DNA from: Millisia brevis NBRC 105863
GTDB taxonomy: Bacteria > Actinomycetota > Actinomycetes > Mycobacteriales > Mycobacteriaceae
Assembly: GCF_001552615.1 (NCBI RefSeq)
Contig: NZ_BCRN01000007.1
Span: 1 to 64,000 of the forward strand
Length of the DNA: 64,000 bases
Direction of reading: 5' to 3'
The translations under genes and the position numbers were made by a program. The notes below the pieces were generated by a model. It worked only from the letters and a program-made list of their open reading frames with translations. It did not search any database and was not told the DNA's origin. Positions 1 through 10,440 of this stretch are shown here, one piece after another. Position 1 is the stretch's first letter; every line of letters begins with the position of its first letter.

Positions 1-3000
1 CTACACCGCCAAACAGCTCGGACCGAGCAACGCTTTGAGATCCCCCATCAACGCCGACGTCGGGTCGACCCGCAGGGACTCGTCCAGCCGCAACAGGGTG
101 ACGCGGTCGTTAGCGGCGATGAGGCGGAGGTGGACTTCGGATTGGCCGGGGTGGCCGGTGAGGACGCGCTTCAACGCTCCAACGTTGTCGGGGGTGCAGA
201 GGCGGGTGGGGAGGCTGATGGCGAGGGGGCGGCCGACGCCGTCGATGGAGAGGTCGGGGACCACCAGGTCGTTGGCGATGAGGGAGATGCGGTCGTCGCG
301 TTGCGACACCCGGGCCTTGACGAGCACCACGGAGTCTTCGATGACATCCGCTCCGTAGACGGAGTAGCTCTGGGGGAAGAACAGCACCTCGATGCCGCCG
401 CTGAGGTCCTCGATCTGCGCCGAGGCCCAGGTGAGGCCGTTTTTGTTGATGCGGCGGTTCACCGCGGCGAGGATGCCGCCGACGGTCACCTGGGTGCCGT
501 CTTTGATGCCGCCTTCGAGGATCGCGGGGATGGGGGTATCCGCCTTCGCAGACAGGATGTGTTCGACACCGTTCAACGGGTGGCCGGAGACGTAGAGGCC
601 GAGCATTTCGCGTTCCAGCGCGAGGCGGTGTTTGGTTTCCCATTCCTCGTCCGGCACCTTGACGGAGAACACCGAGGCGACCGACTCGTCCGCGCCTTCG
701 CCGCCGAAGAGGTCGAATTGGCCGATCGCTTCGGCTTTCTTCGTACCCATCACCGAATCGATCGCGTCGGCGTGGATCAGCATCAGGCCCTTGCGGGGGT
801 GGCCGAGTGAGTCGAAGCCGCCGGCCTTGATCAGGGACTCCGTCACCTTCTTCGAGCAGGCCACCGTGTCGATCTTGTTCAGGTAGTCCGAGAAGTCGGT
901 GAACTTGCCCTTCGACGTCCTCGCCTCGATGATCGAGCCCACAACATTGGCGCCGACATTGCGCACCGCGCCCATGCCGAAGCGGATGTCCTCCCCCACC
1001 GAAGCGAAGTTGACCTCGGACTCGTTGACATCCGGTGGCAGCACGGTGATTCCGAGGCGGCGGCAGTCGGCCAGGTACACCGCGGCCTTGTCCTTGTCGT
1101 CACCGACGGACGTGAGCAGGCCGGCCATGTACTCGGCGGGATAGTTGGCCTTGAGGAACGCCGTCCAGTAGGAGACCAGGGCATACGCTGCGGCGTGGGA
1201 TTTGTTGAACGCGTAGCCGGCGAACGGAAGAATCGTGTCCCAGAGCGCCTTGATGGCGGGCGTCGTGAAGCCGTTGGCCTTCATGCCGGCTTCGAAGCCC
1301 TCGAACTCGGCGGCCAGGACCTCGGCCTTCTTCTTGCCCATCGCGCGGCGCAGAATGTCGGCTCGACCGAGCGAGTAGCCGGCGACCTTCTGCGCGACGT
1401 GCATGATCTGTTCCTGATACACGATCAGGCCGTAGGTCTCCCCCAGGATCTCCTTGAGCGGCTCCTCGAGCTCCGGGTGGATCGGCTTGACGTCCTGTCG
1501 GCCGTTCTTGCGGTCGGCGTAGTCATTGTGAGCGTTCATGCCCATCGGGCCGGGCCGGTAGAGCGCGCCGACGGCGATGATGTCCTCGAACGACGTGGGC
1601 GCCATGCGGCGCAACAGATCTCGCATGGCGCTGCCATCGAGCTGGAACACGCCCAGGGTGTCGCCGCGGGCCAGCAGCTCGTAGGTGGGGGTGTCGTCGA
1701 GACCGAGGGTGTCGAGGTCGATCTCGACGCCGCGGTTGGATTTGATGTTGTCGACCGCGTCACCGATGACGGTGAGGTTGCGCAGGCCGAGGAAGTCCAT
1801 CTTGAGCAGGCCGATGGCCTCACACGACGGGTAGTCCCAGCCGGTGATGATCGCGCCGTCCTGCGGCCGGCGCCACAGCGGGATCGCGTCGACCAGCGGC
1901 TCGGACGACATGATCACCGCGCAGGCGTGCACGCCGGCGTTGCGGATCAGGCCCTCGAGGCCCTTGGCGGTGTCGTAGATCTTTGCGACATCCGGGTTCG
2001 TGTCGATCAGCTGCCGGACCTCGGCGGCTTCCTTGTACCGCTCGTGGTTCGGGTCGGTGATGCCCGACACCGAGATGTCCTTGGCCATGATCGGCGGCGG
2101 CAGCGCCTTGGTGATCTGGTCGGCGATAGCGAAGCCGGGCTGGCCGAACTGGACGCGGGCGGAGTCCTTGATCGCGGCCTTGGTCTTGATGGTGCCGAAG
2201 GTGATCACCTGGGCGACCCGGTCGGTCCCCCACCGCTCGGTGGCGTAGCGCACCATCTCGCCGCGGCGGCGGTCGTCGAAGTCGATATCGATATCGGGCA
2301 TCGACACGCGCTCGGGGTTGAGGAAGCGCTCGAAGAGCAGGCCGTGCGGGATCGGGTCGATATTGGTGATACCCAGCGCGTAGGCGACCAGCGAACCGGC
2401 GGCCGAACCACGGCCGGGGCCGACGCGGATGCCGACCTCGCGGGCGTGGGAGATCAGGTCACCGACGACGAGGAAGTAGGCGGGGAAGCCCATCTGTCGG
2501 ATGACGCCAACCTCGTAGTCGGCGCGCGCGACGTACTCCTCGGGCACGCCGCCGGGGAAGCGCCACTTGAGGCCTTCGCGGACCTGCTGGTGCAGGTACT
2601 CGCCCTGGTCGCCGCCGCCGGGGACCGGGAAGATCGGCATCCGGTCGCGGTGGCGCCACACCTCTTCGTAGGACTCGACGCGCTCGCCGATGGCGACGGT
2701 GTTGTCGCAGGCGCCGGGCAGTTCGTTGTCCCAGATGGCGCGCATCTCGGCGGCGGACTTCAGGTAGTAGCCGTCGCCGTCGAACTTGAAGCGCGTCGGG
2801 TCGGTGAGGGTCTTGCCGGTCTGGATGCAGAGCAGCGCCTCGTGGTTGAGGGCGGCGTCCTTGGTGACGTAGTGGCAGTCGTTGGTGGCCAGGGCCGGGA
2901 TCTCGAGGATGCGGCCGATCTCGATGAGGCCCTCGCGGACGCGGCGCTCGATGTCGAGGCCGTGGTCCATCACCTCGAGGAAGTAGTTCTCCTTGCCGAA

Positions 3001-3552
3001 GATCTCCTGCCACTTGGCTGCGGACTCCAGAGCCTCCTGGCGCTGGCCGAGGCGCAGGCGGGTCTGCACCTCGCCCGACGGGCAGCCGGTGGTGGCGATG
3101 ATGCCCGAGGCGTGGCGGGCGACGAGGTCATCGTCCATGCGGGGCCACTTGCCGAGCTGACCCTCGAAGGAGGCCAGGGACGACAGGGCGAAGAGGTTAC
3201 GCAGGCCGGTCGCGTTCTCGGCGACCATCGTCAGGTGGGTATAGGCGCCGGAGCCGGAGACGTCGTCGGACTTCTGGGAGCGATCGCCCCACTGGACGCG
3301 CTTGGTGTCGAAGCGGGAGCCGGGGGCGACGTAGGCCTCGATGCCGATGATCGGCTTGATATCGGCCTTGCGGGCCTCGTTGTAGAACTCGCTGGCGCCG
3401 AACATGTTCCCGTGGTCGGTCATGCCGACGGCGGTCATGCCCAGGCGCTGGGCTTCTTTGAACATCGGGGCGATCTTGGCGGCGCCGTCGAGCATGGAGT
3501 ACTCGGTGTGGTTGTGCAGATGGACGAAGGATCCTGTCGAAGAATCAGCCAC
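1..3552 (-). CDS. dnaE1: DNA polymerase III subunit alpha (replicative polymerase)
   Basis: This is the catalytic subunit of the chromosomal replicase. The N-terminal PHP domain begins with [13 protein letters not shown] at about residues 10-22. The palm carries [12 protein letters not shown] near residue 418, which supplies two catalytic aspartates, and a second aspartate motif [10 protein letters not shown] near 585. A C-terminal OB-fold-like region follows. The protein is 1183 aa, the usual length of actinobacterial DnaE1, and the stop codon occupies the first three bases of the window, so the gene is complete. I chose the GTG at 3552 because AGAGAGG lies just upstream and the PHP domain starts directly after it. 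The open frame continues far upstream but is unconserved there. Confidence 0.97.
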   Translation of the reverse strand: MADSSTGSFVHLHNHTEYSMLDGAAKIAPMFKEAQRLGMTAVGMTDHGNMFGASEFYNEARKADIKPIIGIEAYVAPGSRFDTKRVQWGDRSQKSDDVSGSGAYTHLTMVAENATGLRNLFALSSLASFEGQLGKWPRMDDDLVARHASGIIATTGCPSGEVQTRLRLGQRQEALESAAKWQEIFGKENYFLEVMDHGLDIERRVREGLIEIGRILEIPALATNDCHYVTKDAALNHEALLCIQTGKTLTDPTRFKFDGDGYYLKSAAEMRAIWDNELPGACDNTVAIGERVESYEEVWRHRDRMPIFPVPGGGDQGEYLHQQVREGLKWRFPGGVPEEYVARADYEVGVIRQMGFPAYFLVVGDLISHAREVGIRVGPGRGSAAGSLVAYALGITNIDPIPHGLLFERFLNPERVSMPDIDIDFDDRRRGEMVRYATERWGTDRVAQVITFGTIKTKAAIKDSARVQFGQPGFAIADQITKALPPPIMAKDISVSGITDPNHERYKEAAEVRQLIDTNPDVAKIYDTAKGLEGLIRNAGVHACAVIMSSEPLVDAIPLWRRPQDGAIITGWDYPSCEAIGLLKMDFLGLRNLTVIGDAVDNIKSNRGVEIDLDTLGLDDTPTYELLARGDTLGVFQLDGSAMRDLLRRMAPTSFEDIIAVGALYRPGPMGMNAHNDYADRKNGRQDVKPIHPELEEPLKEILGETYGLIVYQEQIMHVAQKVAGYSLGRADILRRAMGKKKAEVLAAEFEGFEAGMKANGFTTPAIKALWDTILPFAGYAFNKSHAAAYALVSYWTAFLKANYPAEYMAGLLTSVGDDKDKAAVYLADCRRLGITVLPPDVNESEVNFASVGEDIRFGMGAVRNVGANVVGSIIEARTSKGKFTDFSDYLNKIDTVACSKKVTESLIKAGGFDSLGHPRKGLMLIHADAIDSVMGTKKAEAIGQFDLFGGEGADESVASVFSVKVPDEEWETKHRLALEREMLGLYVSGHPLNGVEHILSAKADTPIPAILEGGIKDGTQVTVGGILAAVNRRINKNGLTWASAQIEDLSGGIEVLFFPQSYSVYGADVIEDSVVLVKARVSQRDDRISLIANDLVVPDLSIDGVGRPLAISLPTRLCTPDNVGALKRVLTGHPGQSEVHLRLIAANDRVTLLRLDESLRVDPTSALMGDLKALLGPSCLAV

Positions 3553-3842
3553 GTGCGCCTCTCTCGTCTTCGGTGGATCTGCCGTCCCCGGTCCCGTGCG
3601 GGCACAGACCTGGTGCCGGGCGCGGGAGTCGGATGGGTTCCCACTGTAGGCCGCTCCACCGACAGGGTTTCGGACGCCGGGTGCGTGTCCGGAGGACTCG
3701 AGGGTGGTGCTACGGGTGGGGCTGATGGGGTCGCCGGCCTCTGCAGCGAGAGAGGCGGCGGGGCGACGGTTGGGTCGCCGGGCGAGGCAGCGCCGGCATG
3801 GGTCGGGCGGCGGGGAGTTGAGGCGGCGCGGGACGGGTGGCG

Positions 3843-4802
3843 TCAGGCGGGTTCGGCGGGGCGGGGTGCGCGGGTGGAGCGGATCGCGCCGATGGTGAAG
3901 ATCGACAGGGCGAACCAGATCAGGCCGAAGCCGATCCATTCGACACCGCTGACGGTCTCCCCCGCGACCAGGACCGCCCAGGCGAACTGGCCGATCGGGG
4001 TCAAGTACTGCAGGAGCCCGAGGGCCACGAGCGGGATGCGCTGGGCGGCGATACCGAACATCAACAACGGAACGGCGGTGACCGGACCGGCGAGCAACAA
4101 CAGCACGGTGATACTCAGGCCGCTGCCGAAGACGAGGCCGCCGGTGGCGATCAGCCAGATCACGATGCCGATCATCAGCGGCGAGAGCACCAACGACTCG
4201 GCGGTCAGCGTCACCCGAGGGTCGGCTCGCACGATCTTCTTGACCGCCCCGTACGCCGCGAACGACCCCGCGAGCAGCAACGACAGATAGGGCGGATGGC
4301 CGTAGTCGACGGTTAATACCCCGACGGCGAGCACGCCGATCGCGACCGCCGCCTTCTGCCAACGGCTGAGGCGTTCTCCGAAGAAGATCAGGCCCATCGC
4401 CACGCTGACCAGCGGGTTGATGAAGTAGCCGAGGGCGGCCTGGACGATATTGCCGCTCAGCACCGCATAGAGATAGAAGAACCAGTTGATGCCGATCAGG
4501 ATCGACGCGGTGATCACCAGTACCCAGGTGCGGCGGTCGAAGCGACGAAGATCACCGAGGCGGCCGACGACAGCGAGGACCACCAGCATGGTGACCGCCG
4601 CCCAGATGACCCGGTTCGCCAGGATCTCGCCGGTGGACGCGGCCGACACCAGACCGAAGTAGGCGGGGAACAGACCCCACAGCCCGTAGGCGGTCACACC
4701 GGCGACATAACCGAAGGTCGAGCGTTCCGCGGAGGCCGCGGGCGAGGCGTCGGAGCCGGGTGCCGGACCTCCGCTGGACGGAGATTCACCGGGCGAGGAC
4801 AC
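3843..4802 (-). CDS. rarD: RarD-type EamA/DMT family transporter
   Basis: This is an inner-membrane protein of 319 aa with about ten hydrophobic helices arranged as two EamA repeats, the layout of the drug/metabolite transporter superfamily. The early segment [13 protein letters not shown] and the [21 protein letters not shown]-like helix near residue 105 are typical of RarD proteins. Substrates of this family are poorly defined; RarD was named for chloramphenicol sensitivity. The start is the GTG at 4802, giving a hydrophilic 30-residue N-terminus before the first helix. The gene stands alone, about 290 bp from dnaE1 on the same strand, and the gap shows nothing recognisable. Confidence 0.85.
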   Translation of the reverse strand: MSSPGESPSSGGPAPGSDASPAASAERSTFGYVAGVTAYGLWGLFPAYFGLVSAASTGEILANRVIWAAVTMLVVLAVVGRLGDLRRFDRRTWVLVITASILIGINWFFYLYAVLSGNIVQAALGYFINPLVSVAMGLIFFGERLSRWQKAAVAIGVLAVGVLTVDYGHPPYLSLLLAGSFAAYGAVKKIVRADPRVTLTAESLVLSPLMIGIVIWLIATGGLVFGSGLSITVLLLLAGPVTAVPLLMFGIAAQRIPLVALGLLQYLTPIGQFAWAVLVAGETVSGVEWIGFGLIWFALSIFTIGAIRSTRAPRPAEPA

Positions 4803-4976
4803 CGGCCAACCATACTGTGGCGCGCGGCGATTCCGGCCGGCGCGGCGGTCCGGATCACCCCGCGCCGGCGCAAACGTCCGGTTCGCGGATTCGTTCGGAC
4901 ATCACATGAACGAATCCGGACATTTACTGCCGGGTCACCGCACACGGAGGGGGTTGAGTGTTCTACGATTTCCCGC

Positions 4977-5534
4977 GTGATCGACGAGCACGTCTCCGAA
5001 TCATCCGCTACCACCGACACTCTCGAGGCTCCCCGGCAGTGCGACTGGTGTGCCTCACACGATGATCTTGCTCTGCTCCGCGACGAGTGGCGTTGCGCCA
5101 CCTGCCGCGGCCACGAGCAGGTCATCGCGCATGCGCGCGCCTTCGTCGAGATCCACGGGCTGCGCCCGCTGGGTCCGTCGACCGCTTCCGACGACGAGGA
5201 AGAGGAGCAGCTGCGCATCGACGCACGCGCCGCGCGGGTCGCCCTGGCCGAGAGCCGGGTCGCCCGTCCGACCGTTCGCACGGCGAAGCGCTCGCCTCGT
5301 CCGCAGGCCGGTCGCCCGGCGCCGCGGCGTTCGAGCCGCGCCGCGACGACGGTTCCGGACGCCGCCCGCGCGGTCGAGCTGTTGGATCGCCTGTCCGCCA
5401 TCGACTCGGAATTGGCCGAGATCGGTGAGCCGGCGAGCCTTCCCGCTCGCGCGCGTCGCAGCGACCTCGAGAACCGTCGGGCCACCATCCTGCGCACGCT
5501 TGCGGCGCTGGAGAAGGCGCGGCGGAACAACTGA
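4977..5534 (+). CDS. Hypothetical protein with N-terminal CxxC zinc-ribbon-like pair
   Basis: I do not recognise this 185-aa protein as a named family. The N-terminus carries two cysteine pairs, CDWC and CATC, about 15 residues apart, which suggests a small zinc ribbon. The middle (about residues 85-130) is rich in Arg, Ala and Pro and looks disordered and basic. The C-terminus (about 135-183) is predicted helical, with regularly spaced Leu and acidic/basic residues. The GTG start at 4977 has no Shine-Dalgarno sequence at the usual distance; the only purine run is more than 20 nt upstream, so it may be a leaderless transcript. A strong hairpin follows the stop codon. Confidence 0.7.
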   Translation: MIDEHVSESSATTDTLEAPRQCDWCASHDDLALLRDEWRCATCRGHEQVIAHARAFVEIHGLRPLGPSTASDDEEEEQLRIDARAARVALAESRVARPTVRTAKRSPRPQAGRPAPRRSSRAATTVPDAARAVELLDRLSAIDSELAEIGEPASLPARARRSDLENRRATILRTLAALEKARRNN

Positions 5535-5541
5535 AGCCGGG

Positions 5542-5574
5542 CCCACCCGCCGAGCCAATGTGCTCGCGGGTGGG
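5542..5574 (+). terminator. Hairpin terminator after the CxxC gene
   Basis: Nine perfectly complementary bases (CCCACCCGC at 5542-5550 and GCGGGTGGG at 5566-5574) flank a GAG/CTC inner pairing. The hairpin starts 8 nt after the stop codon. No U tract follows, as is common for actinobacterial terminators. Confidence 0.6.
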
Positions 5575-5591
5575 TGCCGCGCGCCCATAGG

Positions 5592-5650
5592 CGGTGTGTG
5601 TACCCGCAGGTGGTGTCTTGTACCCGCAAACGGTGTGTGCACCCGCAAGC
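5592..5650. repeat. Three imperfect 19-20 bp tandem repeats
   Basis: Three consecutive units start at 5592, 5611 and 5631 and share a (C/T)GGTGT...ACCCGCA pattern. They lie in the non-coding space between two convergent genes. No family is recognised. Confidence 0.7.
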
Positions 5651-5722
5651 GGAAGGGCGCCGCACGACCCGGCGCGGATCTGCCCGGCCGGGTGCGGCGC
5701 GGCGGGTAAGGCGCTGGGAGTG

Positions 5723-6445
5723 TTATTCGGCGGGTAGCGGACCGTCGTCGGGCAGCGGTCCGGCGACCTGTTGGCCCGGGATCGGGGCGGATACCGCGAA
5801 GCGGCCGTAGACCGCGTCGGCGGCCAACGCCTCGACCGCCCGCACGCGCGGGTCGGCCGCCAGGGCGCGCAGCTGGTCCCCCTCGGCGCGCACCGTCAGC
5901 GCGATGACACACGCACAGTCGGCGGCCAGGCGGTCGCGCCCGAGCTCGTAGGTGCGCGTCGTCCGCTCGGTCGCCGCCGACCCCGCCCATTGCACCGCAC
6001 CGGCCCAGCGGCTGGCCGCGGTGATCGGCGTGGTCGCGATGGTCCGCGGATCGGCGGGCACGTCGACGGCGAGAATCGGCACCGACACCCGGTCGAACGG
6101 CACCCGGAAGTAAACCTGCGAGACCCGCACCCCCTCGGTGGGCGGCGAAGCGGTGGCGGCCAGGGTGTCGATCCCCTCGAACCAGGTCGCGATCTCGCCG
6201 GCGGGCAGCGGCTCCCGCAGCGAGACCAGCGCCCAGCGGGGCGCGTCGTCGGTCACCCGGTCGAGGCTGCTCGCGGCGTCCGCGACGTAGGTGTCGATCG
6301 ACATGCCGTCGGTCGGGCCGAGGCGATCGTCGGAGGGCAGCATCGTCGGCGGCGGGGCGATCGCGCCGAGCCACACCACCCCCGCGACGGCGAAGGCGCC
6401 GAATGCCGCCGCCGGCCACCAGTCGGGCAGGGACGGTCGGGCCAC
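5723..6445 (-). CDS. Hypothetical single-pass membrane-anchored protein
   Basis: This 240-aa protein starts with a short basic stretch and one hydrophobic helix (about residues 10-30, WWPAAAFGAFAVAGVVWLGA). A hydrophilic region of about 210 residues, presumably extracytoplasmic, follows. The early LPSDDRLGPTDGMSIDTYVADAA part and the DPRVRAVEALA segment near the end give no family I can name. The GTG start at 6445 is 2 nt after the rluD stop codon, so it is translationally linked to lspA and rluD and probably co-transcribed with them. No catalytic motif is visible. Confidence 0.75.
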   Translation of the reverse strand: MARPSLPDWWPAAAFGAFAVAGVVWLGAIAPPPTMLPSDDRLGPTDGMSIDTYVADAASSLDRVTDDAPRWALVSLREPLPAGEIATWFEGIDTLAATASPPTEGVRVSQVYFRVPFDRVSVPILAVDVPADPRTIATTPITAASRWAGAVQWAGSAATERTTRTYELGRDRLAADCACVIALTVRAEGDQLRALAADPRVRAVEALAADAVYGRFAVSAPIPGQQVAGPLPDDGPLPAE

Positions 6446-6447
6446 GA

Positions 6448-7395
6448 TCAGCCGGCCCGCAGGACGTCGAGGGCGTGTTGCAGATCCTCCGGGTAGTCGC
6501 TGGTGAACTCGACCCAGCTGCCGTCGGCCGGATGGTGGAAACCGAGCTCGACCGCGTGCAGGAACTGCCGCTCGAGGCCGAGCCGCTTGGCCAGCTTCGG
6601 ATCGGAGCCGTAGAGCGGGTCGCCGCAGCAGGGGTGGTGCAGCGCGGCGAAGTGAACCCGAATCTGGTGGGTGCGACCGGTTTCCAGATGCACATCGAGC
6701 AGGCTCGCCGCGGCGAACGCCTCGATGGTGTCGTAGTGGGTGACGCTGGGCTTGCCGTCGGCGGCGACGGTGAACTTCCACTCTCCGCCGGGGTGCCGCC
6801 CGATCGGCGCGTCGATGGTGCCGCTGGACGGATCGGGATGTCCCTGCACGAGGGCGTGGTACCGCTTGGTGACGGTGCGATCCCGGAAGGCATTCTTCAG
6901 CGCGGTATAGGCCCGCTCGGAGGCCGCGACCACCATCACTCCGGAGGTGCCGACGTCGAGGCGCTGCACGATGCCGCGCCGTTCCTGGGCGCCGGACGTC
7001 GAGATCCGGAAACCGGCCGCCATCAGGCCGCCGATCACCGTCGGGCCGGTCCAGCCGACCCCGGGATGGGCGGCGACACCGGCCGGCTTGTCGACCACGA
7101 TCAGATCGTCGTCGGAGTAGAGAATCCCCATCCCCTCGACCGGCTGCGCCTCGATGGTCGGCACCCGCGGCGGTCCGGGCAGGACCACCTCGAGCCACGA
7201 ACCTGCCGACAGCCGATCCGACTTACCGGCGGGCGAGCCGTCCAGGACGACGGAGCCCTCCTCGGCGAGCGCCGCCACCTGCGAGCGGGACAGACCGAGC
7301 AGGCGGGACAGGCCCGCGTCGACGCGCATCCCGTCCAGGCCGTCGGGGATCGGCATCGAGCGGGATTCGCGAGCGGTATCGGTCGGGCCGGTCAC
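6448..7395 (-). CDS. RluA/RluD-family 23S rRNA pseudouridine synthase
   Basis: The enzyme isomerises uridines to pseudouridine in rRNA. An S4 RNA-binding domain occupies about residues 20-80 ([24 protein letters not shown]). The catalytic domain contains [11 protein letters not shown] with the catalytic aspartate near residue 150, and [10 protein letters not shown] near 220. Length (315 aa) is normal. The start is the GTG at 7395, overlapping the lspA stop by 4 nt (GTGA), so it is translated by coupling. The lspA-rluD pairing is a conserved bacterial arrangement. The exact RluD-type target positions are inferred from the family. Confidence 0.93.
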   Translation of the reverse strand: MTGPTDTARESRSMPIPDGLDGMRVDAGLSRLLGLSRSQVAALAEEGSVVLDGSPAGKSDRLSAGSWLEVVLPGPPRVPTIEAQPVEGMGILYSDDDLIVVDKPAGVAAHPGVGWTGPTVIGGLMAAGFRISTSGAQERRGIVQRLDVGTSGVMVVAASERAYTALKNAFRDRTVTKRYHALVQGHPDPSSGTIDAPIGRHPGGEWKFTVAADGKPSVTHYDTIEAFAAASLLDVHLETGRTHQIRVHFAALHHPCCGDPLYGSDPKLAKRLGLERQFLHAVELGFHHPADGSWVEFTSDYPEDLQHALDVLRAG

Positions 7396-8192
7396 GTGCG
7401 GGGCCCCGAGCCCGACCCCTCGGTCGATGCCGACGAGGTGGCTTCACCGGCCGCTGTCGCTCCCGACGTCGCGGTGCCGGCAGAGTCCAATGCAGAAGAG
7501 CCCGGTGCGGAGGAATCCGGTGCGGCGTCGGGCGGGTCGCCCGGCGATGAGGCTCCCGCGCCCGGGGGTTCGGCGGATGTCGGAGTGCCACCGTCGGTCG
7601 GCAGGTCGGTCGCCGAGTCGGGAGCCGTGGTGGTGTCGGTCGAGGCGGGCTTCGCGGGGCGGCCGGTGAGCAGTTCGGCCGGGCCGCCCGGGTCGACGTT
7701 GAAGATATTGAGCGCGACGATCAGGATCGCGCCGCAGACCACGGCGGAGTCGGCGATATTGAAGATCGGGAACCAGCCGACGGAGAAGAAGTCGACCACG
7801 TGGCCGCGCATCGGGCCGGGCGAGCGGAAGATGCGGTCGATCAGGTTGCCCAGGGCGCCGCCGAGGACCAGACCGAGACCGAGGACCCACCACCGCGACC
7901 GCAGGCGACCACCGATGCGGATCACGACGATGGTCACCACGACCGCGAGGATCGTCAGCAACCAGGTCATCCCGGTCGCCATCGAGAACGCCGCACCCGG
8001 ATTGCGGATCAACCGCAACGTCACCACATCGCCGATGATCGACACCGGCTGCCGCGGATCGAGGTAGGCGACCGCGGCCACCTTGGTGATGATGTCGAGG
8101 ATCAGCACGGTCGCCGCGATGCCGAACAGCAGGGTCCGCCGGGGTGGGCCGGACGTCTGCGCCTCGGTCGTGTGGTTGGCCATGCCGACCAT
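7392..8192 (-). CDS. lspA: Lipoprotein signal peptidase (signal peptidase II) with long C-terminal tail
   Basis: LspA removes signal peptides from diacylglyceryl-modified prolipoproteins in the membrane. Four hydrophobic helices fill about residues 20-175. The family motifs [17 protein letters not shown] and FNIADSAVV are present; the Asp of the second and of the third form the aspartyl catalytic pair. After about residue 180 comes an unusual tail of roughly 85 residues rich in Ala, Ser, Thr, Pro and Asp, with no homology visible. I chose an ATG at 8192; ATG codons at 8195 and 8183 are nearly equivalent alternatives. The stop overlaps the rluD start. Confidence 0.95.
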   Translation of the reverse strand: MVGMANHTTEAQTSGPPRRTLLFGIAATVLILDIITKVAAVAYLDPRQPVSIIGDVVTLRLIRNPGAAFSMATGMTWLLTILAVVVTIVVIRIGGRLRSRWWVLGLGLVLGGALGNLIDRIFRSPGPMRGHVVDFFSVGWFPIFNIADSAVVCGAILIVALNIFNVDPGGPAELLTGRPAKPASTDTTTAPDSATDLPTDGGTPTSAEPPGAGASSPGDPPDAAPDSSAPGSSALDSAGTATSGATAAGEATSSASTEGSGSGPRT

Positions 8193-8426
8193 CATCCCAT
8201 CGTGGCTTCGGCCGACCGGCGAGCGTCCCGACCCGGGCCGGTGACGGACACGCGCGGGGTCGGTTCGGGCGGGCGCGGGGGCAGATCGTGCGGGAGCCGA
8301 AGACGGGCACAGCGGATGGTTCGGGTAGCAGCCACAGGCGGGTACGGCGGGTGATTCGGAGAGGCGCCGGCGGCGGGCACGGACGACCGGCGGAGCGGCC
8401 GGCGACGACCAGTAGGGTCGATCCGC

Positions 8427-9353
8427 GTGACCCCCTTTTCGCGGCCGCGCGGGGTGCGCGGCGCCGCCGCCCTCGCCGCAATGCTGATCCTGGTGGCCGG
8501 GTGCGGATCGAGCGGCGGTGACTCCTCGGGCGGGCAATCCGACGGCCCCGCCCTCGGCGATACCGTCACCCTCCCGATCCCGTCGACCGAGCTGACCCTG
8601 CTCGATCCGGGGGCCGAGCCGCGCACGATTCTCGGCGGCCCGCTGCCGGATGCCGCGTCCTCGGAGGTGCCGGTGTTCAGTTCGGTCGATGTCCATCAGA
8701 CGATCGACTCCGATCCCGAACAGGACTTCTCCTCCCCCGCCGTCACCATGAATCTGTCCGCGACCGCGGGCGCCGACGGGGCGATCGACATGCGCATCCA
8801 CAATCCGTCGTCGCCCGATCCCGGGCTGGCCGACGTCATCGGATCGGCCGAGGGGGCCGAGCTGTCGGTGACCGTCGATGACCGGCGGGCGATCTCCGAA
8901 CTGCGGATCACCCCGACCGCGGACAGTTCCGATACCGTCCGCGCGACCCTGGAGCAGGCGATCTACCAGATCGTGTACCGCTCGGTCGCCGTGCCGGAGG
9001 ACCCGGTGGGCGTCGGGGCGCGGTGGGAGTTCACCCAGACCGTCGACAGCGGCCTGATCCTGAGCCAGACGACCACCGCGACCGTCCGGGAGATCGACGG
9101 CACCTCCGCGGTGATCGACCTGGTGGTCACCCAGCGGCCCACCTCGGATACCTGGACGCTGCCGCAGGACGCGGGGACGCTGCGCGTCGACAGCTACACC
9201 ACCAGCGGCACCGGCAGCGTGACCCTCGACGCGCAGCAGCCGCTGCCGACGGCGGGGAACATCAGCCTGCAGGGCGAGCAGGTCTTCAGCGACCCGAACT
9301 CGACGACGAGGCTCCAGCAGCGCACCGCCAATGTGCTGCGTTACGGCAACTGA
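8427..9353 (+). CDS. Putative lipoprotein of unknown function
   Basis: This is a secreted lipoprotein of 308 aa. The N-terminus has basic residues, a hydrophobic stretch and a lipobox ending VAGC (Cys about residue 29), followed by a Ser/Gly-rich linker. The mature part is predominantly beta-type with many Thr/Val/Asp segments, including GVGARWEF and a GSVTLDAQQPLPTAG stretch near the end. It could be one of the beta-rich actinobacterial lipoproteins of unknown function; I do not recognise a specific family. The GTG start at 8427 is the only one that keeps the signal peptide intact. It diverges from lspA, whose product would process it. Confidence 0.8.
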   Translation: MTPFSRPRGVRGAAALAAMLILVAGCGSSGGDSSGGQSDGPALGDTVTLPIPSTELTLLDPGAEPRTILGGPLPDAASSEVPVFSSVDVHQTIDSDPEQDFSSPAVTMNLSATAGADGAIDMRIHNPSSPDPGLADVIGSAEGAELSVTVDDRRAISELRITPTADSSDTVRATLEQAIYQIVYRSVAVPEDPVGVGARWEFTQTVDSGLILSQTTTATVREIDGTSAVIDLVVTQRPTSDTWTLPQDAGTLRVDSYTTSGTGSVTLDAQQPLPTAGNISLQGEQVFSDPNSTTRLQQRTANVLRYGN

Positions 9354-9385
9354 ACCCGGCCGGCGAGGCCGTCACGAACGGCGGG

Positions 9386-10336
9386 CTATCGACGGGCGCC
9401 GAAGAACCGGTCGACGGCGTGGTCGCGGTCCGCGCGCCGCGGTGGATCGGCGCCGGGCCGTTCGACGGTGAGCGCCGCGGTCGCGGAGGCGTAGCGCAGC
9501 AGGGCGGTCAGGTCCGCGTCGTCGATCCCGTTCAGCGCATCACGTCGGTGCGCGCCGAGCAGGCCGCGCTCCCAGAGGGCGTCGATCAACCCGGACATGA
9601 AGGCGTCGCCCGCGCCGACGGTATCGGCGACGGTCACCGCGGGCGCCGGGATCTCGACGGTATGGTTCGCGGTCACCGCGACCGCGCCGGCGCCGCCGCG
9701 GGTGACGACCACCAGCGCCGGGCCGAGGGTGAGCCACTCGCGGGCGATCGCGACGTCGTCGCGGTCCGGATCGAGCCAGCGCAGGTCCTCGTCGCTCGAC
9801 TTGACCACGTCGGCCAGCGCCACCATCTCGCGGATGCGGGCCCGCGCGGCGTCCGCGTCGGCGATGAGGGCCGGCCGCGGATTGGGGTCATAGGTGACGG
9901 AGGTGGTCGCCCGCAGTCGACGCACCAGGTCGACCACGTCGGTGCCGCCCGGTTCGAGGGTGACCGCGATCGACCCGGTGTGCACCACCAGCGCGGGCGC
10001 GGGGGCAACATCCTCGGGTAGCGACCACGTCAGGTCGAAGGTGTAGTGCGCGACCCCGGCGTCGTCGACGGTCGCGTCGGCGGTCGAGGTCGGCCCCGCC
10101 ACCACGCTGCCGGCGACGACCTCCACCCCCGAGGCGGCGAGGTGGGCGCCGATCCGGTCGCCGCGCGCATCCGACCCGATGCGGCTGAGCAGGCGCACCG
10201 ATCGACCCAACCGGCCGAGGCCGATCGCGACGTTCATCGGGCTCCCACCCGGAAATTCGGTCGAATCGGACAATAAATCGGACGACCGGACGATATCGAT
10301 CAACGCCTCGCCCACAACGAGGGCACCCGCGTTCAC
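9386..10336 (-). CDS. PfkB-family sugar kinase (fructokinase/ribokinase-like)
   Basis: This is a cytoplasmic ATP-dependent carbohydrate kinase of 316 aa. The N-terminal GEALIDIV motif and the GGSPMNVAIGLGRLG substrate-side motif (about residues 30-45) are typical of fructokinase-like members. The C-terminal PfkB signature DTVGAGDAFMSGL near residue 245 carries the catalytic Asp. The GTG at 10336 was chosen because the fold begins there; upstream residues in the same frame are not conserved. It is divergent from a SorC-type regulator, which suggests that the sugar or sugar phosphate this kinase handles controls expression. No transporter gene is adjacent, so the substrate is unknown. Confidence 0.88.
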   Translation of the reverse strand: MNAGALVVGEALIDIVRSSDLLSDSTEFPGGSPMNVAIGLGRLGRSVRLLSRIGSDARGDRIGAHLAASGVEVVAGSVVAGPTSTADATVDDAGVAHYTFDLTWSLPEDVAPAPALVVHTGSIAVTLEPGGTDVVDLVRRLRATTSVTYDPNPRPALIADADAARARIREMVALADVVKSSDEDLRWLDPDRDDVAIAREWLTLGPALVVVTRGGAGAVAVTANHTVEIPAPAVTVADTVGAGDAFMSGLIDALWERGLLGAHRRDALNGIDDADLTALLRYASATAALTVERPGADPPRRADRDHAVDRFFGARR

Positions 10337-10385
10337 GACGCGCCAAATGGTGTTGTACACATCACAATTCAAATGATACCGTCGC

Positions 10386-10416
10386 GAACATACGTTCAGT
10401 TCAGAGCAAAAGTTCA
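10386..10416. promoter_or_regulatory. Putative SorC operator in the divergent promoter region
   Basis: The AT-richer gap between the sugar kinase and the SorC gene contains GAACATACGTTC (10386-10397), an inverted GAAC/GTTC pair. Three GTTCA half-sites begin at 10394, 10399 and 10412. Clustered half-sites between a regulator and its divergent partner are typical of autoregulated operators; the assignment to this SorC protein is inferred. Confidence 0.5.
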
Positions 10417-10440
10417 ACAATCGTTGGGGTGAGGAGAGGC

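Noticed and set aside
1195-4290. Very long open frame on the opposite strand of dnaE1
   Set aside because: This is a shadow of dnaE1 caused by high GC content. It has no recognisable domain, and the dnaE1 frame explains the region fully.
10415-10426. 12-mer CAACAATCGTTG found both upstream of the SorC gene and at about 33671-33682 near ftsQ-ftsZ
   Set aside because: Only two copies in unrelated places, with no shared flanks beyond the 12-mer. A chance or minor palindrome is adequate.
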